DNA of 64,000 bases from Struthio camelus (Eukaryota; Chordata; Aves; Struthioniformes; Struthionidae), in the NCBI RefSeq assembly GCF_040807025.1, contig NC_090952.1:6340001-6404000 (forward strand). The letters run 5' to 3'. The notes beneath the pieces are model-generated. The model did no database searches and had not been told where the DNA came from. It saw nothing but the letters and a program-made list of their open reading frames with translations. Numbering within the stretch: the stretch's first letter is position 1; each line of letters opens with the position of its first letter. The translations under genes and the position numbers were made by a program. This document shows positions 21,835-33,300 of this stretch, one piece after another.

Positions 21835-23648
21835 TTTTGCAAAGAGTCTTGCAGCACAGTTCTTTGCAGTGTCAGATGTGGCCCCAGATTCCTGCATGTG
21901 TTTCTCCTCCCCCAGCCATCATACCCCAAGTGCTAACTCCGAGTGGCTTGTGGCCCTGCTTTTAGGTGGCTGGTGTCCTGTCGAGCAAAAATCAGCTATC
22001 TGCAAGCTGCAACCGGAACGCTGATTTTTTTTCAGTGCAGTTTTTGAAAGAACAAAAGAGCTGAGCTGCACTGGTCAGGCTTCTGTCGGTGCTTACTCTG
22101 TATGCTTCAGGCCTGCATAGGATTTGAGCTATTGAGCAAGCGTTAGTGTTCGGGTTAACAGTGAACTGCTTGAGCCCCTTGATCCAGCCAGTCTTCCCCA
22201 AATACCGGGTGACTGCCTGTATGTGTTTTCTGGAAATGTCTCCTTTCCTCAATTGTATTGTAATCCTTCTCACCAGACTTCTCTTTCACGTAAGAAAATT
22301 AAATGTTGGCCAGTTGTGAGGTGAAGCACAGCAGCAGATCAGACTTGGCCCCCTGGCCAGCAGACAGATAAACTATGCTTGCAGCAGAGAACAAAAACAA
22401 AGCTGTACCCACATGGTTTCGAGTGGGGAGAGGCACAGGAATGCCTACGTAGGAGGAATCTGCGTTCTAATTCTGTACCAGACTTAAGGGAGGCGTTGCG
22501 ACTTCTTCAGGCAGAGCTGTTAAACTTGCACCAGGCTCGTAAAAGTATTTGCTTGCTTGCTTTTTTTTTTTTTTTTTTTCAAATGTGGTTACTACTCACA
22601 GAACTTGTAGCTGTGATCTCAATGAACAGAGTGCGTCTGAGGAAAAAACGTGGTGCTCCTGGCTTACCCCTTCGGTTTGTGTGGGTCGTCGCTGTGACGC
22701 CGTGATAGTTGAACAAGTTAGCTTTGGTCAAGATTGAAGTCCTGTAGCAAGGAGAGATTTTGCAGTCCGCGGTGCCTTCTTTCTTCTCAGTAGTATCTCG
22801 GTTGTTTCCCAGACCAGCTCCAACCCCCCCTGCCCAGTGTTAAAATATGATGAAACATGAAAGAATTTCCTTTTGCAAAAGAAGAAACAGAAACTCCGAG
22901 CAGGGGAACGCTGAGGTCGGTGACGAATGCAAATCTCAAAGATCAGAAAGATGCGGTGCTCGTGGGTGCGGCGACCAGGGGCTCCGTTTCTGCCTGCTGT
23001 GGGCAGCGTACTTTGCTGCCACATCGCCCCACTATTTACTCCGCGCTTGTGGTGGGGAGGCAGGGGCAGTTCAGTTTTCATGGTGATTTAACTCTGCTAA
23101 ACTAAGGTGCAGGATGGGAACGTAAGGTGTACAGCTGCTGACTAGTTGATGTGGACACCTCTCCTCCAGGAACTGAGCAGAAACTTCTCAAGCAGGAGCG
23201 TTCATGACCAGCTTACAGCTCCTTCCCTACCATGGTTGACATCGTGGATGAGAGACACGCTGTTCTGTATGTTTCTGGGCTGCCCAGCCCACCCTTTACC
23301 ACATCTCTATTTTAATGGGCGTTTTCTTTGGCGTTCGGGAGAGCTGTACAAGCTCTGCTTGATGGACAGCAGCCTCTTTAAATGGCTTTGTACCTGCCTT
23401 TAGACTGGGGTATAATTAGCTTGACTTATTTTTAATCATTCCCCAAGGTCTTGGGAACTCCTCTGGCACACCAGATAGAGCTCACTTTAAAAGCAAGATG
23501 CTTCCGTGTGTGTAACTACATACAGCTGCCCAAGCTGTAGTGTTTTACTTGTCTGAGGACTCAGCCTATCTAAATACATATGTAAATTCCGTGTGTTAAC
23601 TACACCCAGACGGGGTAAAGGGTCACTGCTTTCCCACTGGGGATGTGG

Positions 23649-23745
23649 TTATACCAGTAGGAACAGTTTGGGAATAAGCAATACTGGCGTCAGGCACTCT
23701 TAAGCTTGTAGATATCTGCCCACGTGACAGCTCACACTGGTATAA
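23649..23745. repeat. Possible MITE relic with TTATACCAGT inverted arms
   Basis: TTATACCAGT (23649-23658) and ACTGGTATAA (23736-23745) are exact 10-bp inverted arms 77 bp apart. ACTGGTATAA-type motifs recur in ancient reptile/bird DNA-transposon relics, as does the TTGTCTACACTA string seen at about 25244. Family assignment is tentative. Confidence 0.4.
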
Positions 23746-25844
23746 TTATCGCAGTAAAAAACAAATGAGGAAAATCATAGCTCTGACCAAAGCAGTTGTA
23801 CAACTACCAAGGTTCTGTTAAGTCAGGGCCTCGGCACTGAAACTTTAACACACTTGGATTATCTTTTTGTCTTGAGAATAGCTAGTGTGCGTTTTTCTGA
23901 CAAAACGTTTTCTATTGCGTGCCGTTCTTGTTTTAACAAAAATCGCTTATGCAACAATTTACTTGGCCGCATATTTTAGCGGTTTTGCGCCTGTCGGTAT
24001 TGACAGCTGTAATAATGTTTGTCTGTAAACTGAGGCATTAGCAGCACGGCTGTGTGAGTGGTGTCGTGGAAAGAGCTGCTTCTGGTTGGTAAGCAATGTC
24101 TGCAAAAATAGTAGTTGAGTGGAAATTTCTATGGGTGATTTATTTAAGTAGCAAGGCTGTGCCATTTCTGTTGTCATGGTCACGGGGCTGTGCAGAGCAC
24201 CTACGTGATCGCTTTTCATTCAGGATCGCAGACCCTGTGCTCGGGGCGGTTCCCCACTTAAATTATGTGGTGGAAACTCCCAGAGTCTGTAGCGCTGCCT
24301 CCTGTCTGCCAGCCCTCGTCCCCTCGTCTCCCAATGTCTCCCTAGCCTGAGTTTCCAGTTGACAGGGAGGCTTTGGTTTTGTCCCAGGGGGCTCTTGGAA
24401 TACCGCTTACAGCTCTTGTTGCCTGTATTCAGGGAAGATTAATTTCTGTTGGAACAGGCGTGAGAAAAAGGCTGCAAGATCGCTCCGGGAGTATGGGGGC
24501 TGTTGCTCAGGAAGAGACTGGAGGGTTTGTTTGGCCTCAGAAATGAAGGCTGAAAGGGAATCTGATCAGTAAGTACACTGAGGGGTTAAACACTGCAGAA
24601 GGGGAAAAAAACTGTCTGAAATGAAGTAAATATAAAATGACCATGAATCAAATTAGTTTGGAAAACAAGATTGCACATTCTCAGAGCTGTTGATATCTGG
24701 GACAGTCTTTAAGGTACTCTAGGCAAAGACTCCCAAGTGCTTTTGCGGAGGACTTTGATAGGTTATTGGAAAGAGATTTTTAGGACCTACTGTAGCGGGC
24801 AGTTTCAGAGCTCAGTGAGAGGGACCTCTTCCATCAGAAATGTCTGTATCCAGGTTTATTACCTCTCAGACGGGATACTTCTGAGAACCACAAGAAAGTC
24901 TCTTATCTACAGGCTCAGTCATCTGGTGAATCAAAACTATGGCTGGGCTGAATGCTAGATTTTGGGTTATTGAACCCGAGAGCGGGAGCATAATCTTACT
25001 TTCTTAATATGCCTGTATTGACCTATTATCTGAAAGGCCCAGGAGCAAGTTTGCCATCCCCTGTAATGGCTTCTTTAGAGCTTTGGGCCAGTCATGGTGC
25101 AGGAGAATCACGTTAGCTTAGGGGCTGTGTGAGTTTTCTGTTATGCTGGTGCACAGCTGCAGCTGGACCAATGCAACCATGCCCAGACTAGTACCTCTCC
25201 TCTCCCAGCGCATGGGGGGCTTCCTGTCCTTCTCCTGTGCCTTTGTCTACACTACTTTACCCGTACAAGGAGAGCTGAATTACCACTAGCCTTGTCTGCG
25301 CTATTGTATTGGCTGTGAGACAGATGGGGCTTGTTTCTATTCATACTTCAAAATTGGCTAATGTGTCTCAACTGTTTTACTTGCAAAGCGTAACAACTGC
25401 TGTTGGTCTTCTCGAGAGAGAGACGACTCAGATGAGAGTGGTTGAGATTTCTGTGGGGCTAGTCAAGGGCAAATTGCTGTCGATGTTGTTTGCTTTATGT
25501 CTCTTTTTCGTTTCCAGCACGGGATTACCAATTTAGGTTGCCTAGAGATGAGGGCGAACAGGAATTGCGTGTCTGTGTTCACGTATAATCCAGTGCAGAC
25601 TCATACGTTGCATGCACCATAGCACCCAACCCATGAATGCCTAGGAGAGGCTAAGTTTAATGAAAATACTGAATGCACGCTCCCCCATACGACTCAGGCT
25701 ATTTCTGGGGGAAATCATATTTTGAAAATGAAGGCAAACCTGTGAGTTAAGGCTAGTGGGTACTTTGTTTGAGACGAAACCTATGACTGGTGCTGAAGCA
25801 TTTATCCTGGATTATAGAAATCCATTCTTTTGCTGGGAACGCTT

Positions 25845-26020
25845 CTGCACTCTAATCCTGAAGCCAGTATAGATTCCCTTGTGATTTAGGTAAGTCCCTT
25901 AATTTGCAGTCTCCCATTTGTAACATCGCAATGATGTTACTCTTTCCTCACTGTGGCTCCAGAGAATTAATTGATCATAACTTGCCCTTGCTGGTGCTTG
26001 TGAGAATTAATTCATCATAG
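25845..26020 (+). mobile_element. MIR-type (CORE) SINE relic with duplicated tail
   Basis: The order and content match the MIR consensus: a TCTAATCCTG head fragment (25851), AAGTCCCTTAATTTGCAGTC, then CTCCCATTTGTAACAT, then a CCTCACTG segment, then GAGAATTAATT. The tail GAGAATTAATTGATCATA (25962-25979) recurs as GAGAATTAATTCATCATA (26002-26019) with one mismatch. MIRs are ancient tRNA-derived SINEs kept as relics in amniotes. Confidence 0.6.
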
Positions 26021-28084
26021 TTCGAATGCTTAATTCCAGTTCAAGTAGCTTTACTGCTGCTACTGCTTAAGGATTTTACACTGTGACTTGTCCTCTGTAG
26101 TGTGTTCAGAATAGTCTCTTGTGTTCCCTGCTAGATGCATGTATGGCTATGGGATGGGTGTTTAAATGCACCTGCCTGCCTGAGATAGCCATATGAAGTA
26201 GGATTTCCGTTTTGTTGCATTTGAGCCTTATCAGTCAGGTGCTTCTTGCTATTCTGGAAGGTCTGTATCCTCTTGTGAGGAAAGAGCGAGCTAAGGCTGG
26301 ATGCTCATGTTACTTAATGGCATGGTATTTCTTTGCAGTCAGGCTTTTCTATGACCATTGGCGGAGGCTAAGTAGACTTGTGTAGAGCCCAGCTGTTTAG
26401 CATGACACCTTTGCTGCTGCCTGGGCAGTCCAATGATGGGGTTTGCATCCCTTTTATGGAAACACCTGCATTTTGATCCCAAACAGGCACCTGCTCCCTG
26501 CCTCATGCTTGAGGGCTCTTGAGAGGGAAGGCTGTAGACTGCGAGGCAGATGATTCCTTCTGGTGGGCTGTTCCCAACCAGCATTGACTGAGGTACAGGG
26601 AAGTGCTACGTAGTTTGGTTCTGCAGTTACGATTCCTGGAGGATTTCTGGAGGGTGTCTTGCCTTGCAGAGAGCGAGCCTTTAGCGAGAGGTGTTGCTGA
26701 TGCTGCAGCCTAGGGTAAAGACAGGGCAAACTCATTGATTGCTATCAGTCACTCACACAAGCTAATCTCTGGTGCAACACAGTGAAAGGATTTAGCAGCC
26801 TGTTTACTATAGGAGATGTCAGTCTGCATGAAGGAGGGAGACTTGATGAGCTACCGAAGACCCGGGGTGTATTTAGGGGATAAAGTGGTGACATCTTCCC
26901 AAGGCTTTTGGGTACAGGCTTGGGAGACTTTCCTCTTCCACCTCCTATTTCTTTTAATGCTGTGGTGGCTGTGAATTTTCATGGATGCTCTCTTCAAAGC
27001 TTGAAGAGCCCAACTGGGCTACTGAAGAAGACACCTTCTTTAGCAAGTGCTTGGGATGCCTCTTTGTTAGTCTCCCGGTAACAGGGGCACTGTAGCCCAG
27101 GAGGACCTGAGTGACAGAGTCTGTCTTCCTCATCACAGGGCCAAAGAGTCTCTCTCACTGCCTGAACCGAGGCCAACGTGCTCTCTCATCCTTCATTGGC
27201 ATAAGCAAAGGAGAAGCCGGAGGGTGCTAGAGTGCCTCTGGGAGCTGGTATGGAAGGAGACTCCTGGGTGTTTCAGTACAAATAGCTCAGAAGAATCTGT
27301 GCCCACCATTTAGAGACATAGGGCTCAAATTTTCTTCCTGCTGTGAAATTCTGCATCTCTGGTGTGTTCTCCAGCATGAGCACAGACCTCCACAAACACT
27401 GATGTCTGAGCCTGGAGCTTCTTGTGCCCGTGCCAGCATCTGGGTTTGTCATAGCCCAGTTTGGACAGCGCTAGCATTGAATCCCACAGTCAGGTAGGTT
27501 GTGATGAGGAGATGGTTGGCTGCTGTCGCATTTATGTCAGGGTCTGATCTGTCACTTGGCCTCAGTGCCCTGGAAGTGCTGGAGGAGGGGATGTGATGTT
27601 CAGAGCCTGATTCGGGAGCAAAACATCCTGTTGGCATGGCTGCCACGGCACAGCTGTGCTCTACCAGCCTCCCCAAATCTAGCCTGACTGGGACAGCCCT
27701 GGGTAGCTGCCAGGTCCTCTGCACTGGATGGTGTGGCGGTGCCCTACTTCTACCCAACTGCAGGGCAGACGAATCAAAACACCTTCCTTCCCTGTTGCAC
27801 TAAATTCTACCCTTGTCCCCCTTGGCCACACCGGAAAGCTGAATGTTGATGAAGTGCTGTTTCTTATTGTTGTGTTTTTTAACCCTGTTTTCATATTTCA
27901 TTGATACAGCTGTTTGCCCTTGGTATCTGTCTTTTTCTCGTGTCTATAAATAGCCGTGTGGTCACAGCAGTGAGCATTTATTGATGTCAGTGCTAACATG
28001 GAGCCAGAACAATCTTATTTTCAATTAGAATTTTTGAAATCTTGTTTCATTTTTTCCACTTTCTAAACAATCCGTGTGCACAGG

Positions 28085-28600
28085 GATGTATATGTGCTGT
28101 TTTCTTTCAGCCTTGTCTAAACAGATCTCTCCAGAGAAAGAAGCTCCAGAGAAAGGCCAGAGGTGCTCCAGAATGGCTTTGGGGGCATTTAGGACGACTG
28201 TAGAAATGCTCAGTGACAAACCTAGAAAAGCTACAGAAGCCCTGGAGCACTCTGGAAAGGCCCCCAAAGCACCAAAGAGAGGTGCTAGAAGTGGTTCGGT
28301 GAGGTCTCAGAAAAGCTATAGCGCTTTCGAAGTGCTGGGGAGCGCTGCGCTCCAGAAGAGCCTTAGGAAAGCTTAAACAAAGAATGATTAGAGGCTCTGG
28401 TGGCACTCTTCCTCTAGAAAGGATCTAGAACCCCAAGAGTGCTCTGAAGATGCTCTGGAGTTGCTCCAGCAGCCCCCCCATAACCCCCTCCCCACCCGCC
28501 TGCTTTGGAGGAGCTCTAGAAGTGCAACCCACGCATTGCCCTGGGGAGAGACTGAGTTGCTCTGGAAGAGCCCTGGGGAAGCTTGAGCCGCGGCTGAGAT
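28085..28600. repeat. Degenerate CTCTGGAA/CTCCAGA repeat field
   Basis: Many diverged copies of CTCCAGA, CTCTGGA, CTAGAA and GTGCTC are scattered on both strands, with inverted pairs such as GCTTTGGGGGC (28176-28186) and GCCCCCAAAGC (28260-28270). A + frame over 28074-28376 is open for 100 codons and is Lys/Ala-rich, but it resembles no known protein. The field is likely an old tandem repeat. Confidence 0.5.
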
Positions 28601-29560
28601 GTCTGGGCAGTTTGCTCTGTCAGGGATGTTTACAATGATTAAATCCACCAGAGAAGTTAGCCGACATCAGCGATGCCTGAAAATACAAACCCCTTTTTCC
28701 TGTCTCCCCAAGTGAACACCAGGGCAGTTTTGTTGCTCGAGGTCTCAGCAAACCCACAGCTGAGCGTGGACTCTTTCTTGTTGACTGTTCTCCAGGACTA
28801 GCCCCAGGTGCTCACCAACTGTACAGTTACATTCAGCAGGCCTAAATTACACTTATGCCTTTGAGTCTGTTATTTCCAGTTGGCTTGGTGCCTCCGAAGG
28901 GCTCGAGCCAGCCAACAGAAACATTAGGCGCAGAGGTGGAATTCAGGCCTGCTGCGTATGGCCCTTTGGTGCGTGTAAATACAGGAACGTGAGTGCTCCT
29001 TTGCTTTTGCTGTGGGCTGGAAGGAAGCTTTGTCTGCCAGGCATGTTGTCCTTGCAGCGCAGCGCTCTGCAGTGGTGTAGGGGAGGGAGAAGGATTTGAT
29101 TTGCAAATAGGTACCTGCGCATCACTTTGGTCTGTAACACTCTGGTAAATCATTCCTTTAATATAATTACATCCTGTCCCATCTGTTTTCCTGAGCTGCT
29201 AATTTTAGTAAGGAGGGTGAACACCAGGGTTATCATTAATTATAGAGGCAAATAAATGTTGTGATAGTCTCCACACAGACTCCCAAGACTCAAGGAAAAA
29301 ATCTTTCTCTGCAGGTTTGCTCTTGAGTTGCAGAAGCTAGAGGCCATGATTTTGGGTGTATTTTTCATTCCGGATCTCTGGGTAAACTCCATGAAAAGCT
29401 TTACTGGCCTCATACCAGTAAGAGCTAAGCCTCAGGTAGTAAAGCTCAGCAGTGCATTACAATTTCAGATTGATTTATTTTCTCCAATCCCACTTCTACA
29501 AAAGAAATACTATTATTTGGTTTCTCCTGATATTAAGATCAATGCAAGATCGAATTTAAA

Positions 29561-29563
<3 letters not shown>

Positions 29564-29600
<37 letters not shown>
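29564..29600. repeat. (TC)n microsatellite
   Basis: About 18 uninterrupted TC dinucleotides, in AMER1 intron 1 about 650 bp before the exon 2 acceptor. Confidence 0.97.
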
Positions 29601-29605
<5 letters not shown>

Positions 29606-30258
29606 CCCTCCCATCCCCCCGTTAAAGGTGGTCTGTAGTGAACTGTTTTTAATGCAATTCTTTCTTGCTGGAAAGATGATTTTAAAAGCAACTGAAATCT
29701 ACTGTGGGGAAAAAAGTAGGTACAGTAAATCACTCTCTTCCTGGATGCGCACATACTGAAAGGTCTGCTTCTTGGTTTGACTGTCTGTCAAAATGCTTCC
29801 TGTGTTTTGCTGCTACATTTGGGAGAACTGGAAGTAGATTTTGGCAGGTTTCATTCCCTTTCCCTTTTGGAGAGGCCTTATTTCCCATAGTCAATGGCAT
29901 TCGCTTCTGGACCTAATTGCCCCTTTGATAAAAGATGGTGAGGTCGATCCAAATGGAGAGAGCCAGCCCTTGAAACGAGGTGGCTCAGAGGTCGGGTCTG
30001 CCTGTCCCCAGGAAGCAATGTTATTGCCAAATGGACACATGTGGATTTCCCGGTCTAGCACGCTGCTAAATATAAGCAGCACGACATTTTCATGCCCGAG
30101 CTTTAACAGGAGGAGCGAGACGAGTGGCTCGTAGAGGTGTTTGCAGTTACTGTTCCAGCTGGTATCGAAGCGTTTTGCCTTGTTACACCTATTCAGGTGT
30201 CTGTGCCATCCCCTGCTGTCTCCTCATGTCTCCTTTCTCTCTTTGCTTTAGATCGGTC

Positions 30259-30321
30259 ATGATGCTTCAGTCTGTGTACCCTGAAGAAGACTCTGCTACT
30301 GAGGTCATTGTTTCCAGCTAG
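30259..30321 (+). CDS. Upstream ORF in the AMER1 5' leader (20 codons)
   Basis: Exon 2 begins at 30252, and an ATG ATG pair at 30259 opens a 20-residue frame ending TAG at 30321, 24 nt before the AMER1 start. Ribosomes would have to scan past or reinitiate, so it could lower AMER1 translation. Whether a peptide is made is unknown. Confidence 0.5.
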   Translation: MMLQSVYPEEDSATEVIVSS

Positions 30322-30345
30322 ATACACCTGAACCGAACAGCTGCC

Positions 30346-33300
30346 ATGGAAACGGACTGCACAGAGGAGTCTGTCAGGACCAGGTCTCCGTCTGTGGTTT
30401 GCAGGCAACGCAAGGGAAGCGACCAGCAGCAGGAGGAGAACGGAGCAGCAGAACAGCTGTCCGGATGGAGCGATGCCTCTGTCGCAGCTGTGGAGCAGCA
30501 GCCTCAGGCCCCCCCTGGCAAGCTGAAGAAAACTGCCTTCAAGCTGTTTGGAGGGAAGAAGAGTATATGTACGCTGCCAAGTTTCTTTGGAGGCAGAAAC
30601 AAAGGCCAAGGGAAAGGAGCCTCCAAAAAGGGTCTCAGTAAGAGTAAGACCCATGATGGGATCAGTGGTGCTGCGTATGAGGAGAGCAGCAGGGTGCAGT
30701 TGGAAAGCCCTTTGAATGGAAGCAGGGATTCATGTCCTTGTCCACTGCCAAGCTCTCAAAGCGTTCACTTGGCCATAGATACCAGTGTCAAGTTTGACTT
30801 CAACAGGCAGGACAGCTCTCCACCAGGGAGTATTGAGGGCTCTGAGAAAAAACCCAATGGGGACAAGTCATTGTCCTTTCCCAGGCCAAAAAAAGGCCTG
30901 AAAGGACTTTTGAACAGCATCCGGCGCCACCGTAAGAGCAAAGCTGCTGAGTGCGAGAAAGCAGAGCTCCCTGGGTGGAGTGGGGATTCAGAGGAGGCCA
31001 ACAAAACTCAAGGCATGGGAGCTGAAACCCAACAGGTTCCAGAGGGAGGGGACCCCAGACCTGTCCCTCTTGCCTGCCCAGAGAACTCTGAGGATAGCTG
31101 CTCTGTAGGCACAACAACCAACCCTGGAGAGATTGCTGAGCCGGACTGGCTCATGGCTGATAAAGGCAGCTCAGAGGGGGATGCAGCACTGACGCCGCTG
31201 AACAAGGATGTTCTAGATGCAAAATCAGAGGCTGATGCTGTTGTCTGCACAGAGTCTGATTATGGCAACCTCCCTGTAGCCCTTCATCCGGACTTCACAG
31301 ACAATGACCCTCCGTCGTTACACTCTGGGGACCAGCTAAGCCTCATCTTTGGAGATGTCACCTCCCTCAAGAGTTTCGATTCCCTCACGGGGTGTGGGGA
31401 CATCATTGCTGAGCCTGACATTCTCAGCATTGCTGAGAGCACGATCTCTGTGGAGCGCAGCAGAGATGCTGCTAAACGGAGCTCCTGCCTCGTCACATAC
31501 CAGGGAGGTGGGGAGGAGATGGCCATGCCTGAGGAGGCAGAGGAATACCTCCAGCAGATGTGGGACAGCACCGCTGAAGGGGATAGGAACTATGAAGCCC
31601 AGTTACCTCCAGCCGTGGACAGTCATGAACCACCAGTGGTGAGTAGCAAGTTAGAGACATGTGGCTTGCACGAGGTGGAAGCCCACCCTTATGCTGTGGG
31701 GGGGATGGGTGATGTGGAACTCCTGACACCCCAGAGCGACCAGCAGGAGTCCGCACCGAACAGCGACGAGGGTTATTACGACTCCACCACGCCAGGGCCG
31801 GAGGATGAAGCTGGGGATGGGCTTGGTGAGATCAAGAAGGATCGTCTTCCCAGAGACAGTTACAGTGGCGATGCACTTTATGAGTTTTACGAGCCTGATG
31901 ACACACTGATGAGTCCCTCTCATGGGGAAGAATCCCTTTTTGAGAGCAAAGTGTCTCGTCCGGAGATTTTCAGCTACTTCTTAGACTTCTGTCTCCCTGC
32001 TGAGAAGAGCCTGATCCAGATGATGGGTCAGAAAAGTGGGGTTATGGAAACTGAAGAAGAGCGGCTAGCTGCCATTCAGAAAGAGCTGCTGTACTGGGAG
32101 CTGCAAAGGGAACCAGTCGTGAAACGACTTGATGTTCCAAGCAAAGAGAAGTGTCCCAGGGAAAAGCAGAATATTGAATGTAAAACTAGAGCAGCCAACT
32201 TGATTGGCAAAAGTCAGAGTTGCCTTGGCAGTGAGCAGATTGCCTCTCAAGCTCCAAACAGAAGTGTGAATAGTGGGGTTTCAGTGGCTAGAATTGAAAA
32301 TCCAGAGTGGAGGGATTTTCCGGGGACCTTATGTCCAGAAAACTGTTACAACAGCCAAAAAGCCCAAGGAAGTTGCCTTATTCAGCTCATGAAAAACAAC
32401 ACTGCATTTGATTCTGGCCTGGATCATATGGCGTTTGGGGGTTCTGCCCACAGTGGCTTAGCCCCGGGCAAAACAGGGACGTACCCCAGCTACAGGACCC
32501 ATGAGCATGATAGCTGCTTGCAGAATGAACACCGCAACGGAGTGGAAACTACCGCTAGGGAACCTCAGGCAGAAAGCGAATGTGAACCCGAACATGCTGT
32601 TAACTTCTCACAAGCTCTAGTGGAGTTCACCAGCAGCGGGACCCTCTTTTCTAGCCTCTCTGAAAGCCTTGGTAGTTCTGACTCTGGCTCTTCCTTCACT
32701 CAAAACCTCCCTGTCCTCCCGACCATGGTCACATTTGACATTGTTGATGTGGAGCAGGAAGGAGAAGGGGAGTGTGAGCAGCATCTCGAGATGAACGCTG
32801 ACGAGGACATTGCCGCATCCTATGATGCCTTTGACGACAGCTACGTACAGAAAGAGTCATTTGCTGAATGTGACGAGAGAATGTTTCCAGGGTACCCCCA
32901 CAGCTCCTTCCAGAGTTGTAACTGGGGTGTTGCCAGCCTTCCCCGCCACCTGCGTCTCCACGGACTGAGCCCTTCTATGCCAGCACCACTCTCTGTTAAC
33001 AGGAGGAGCAGGTCACTTGACACAGAGAGCCTGGAGTTTGAACTTGCTGACTTGCAGGTTTCCAAGAACGGCCTTAAGCCTTGTCAGCTTTGGTCTAAAT
33101 GGGACAGTGGCAGAAGGGACTCTGATGGAGCGAGAAAGAGCAGGAGCAAAGAGGACACTGAGCTGTCTGCTCCTGAAGGTGGGGAGGTTGATGGTGTGCT
33201 GAGCTGGCCGGCCTTGCAGCATCTCCAGTATGACACTGACCTGGCTTCTGAGGGGGTGAAACACTGGGGTTTTGCTCCAACTGCCAGAGCTGCTGTGATA

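Larger units (their letters stand above)
20105..30251 (+). other. AMER1: AMER1 intron 1
   Basis: The intron runs from the GTAAGT donor to the acceptor ctctttgctttag (30251). It is about 10.1 kb and holds a G-quadruplex motif (20348-20367), a 25-bp near-palindrome (21810-21834), MITE-like inverted repeats (23649-23745), a MIR-type SINE relic (about 25845-26020), a degenerate repeat field (about 28085-28600) and a (TC)n microsatellite. No other gene was recognised. Confidence 0.8.
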
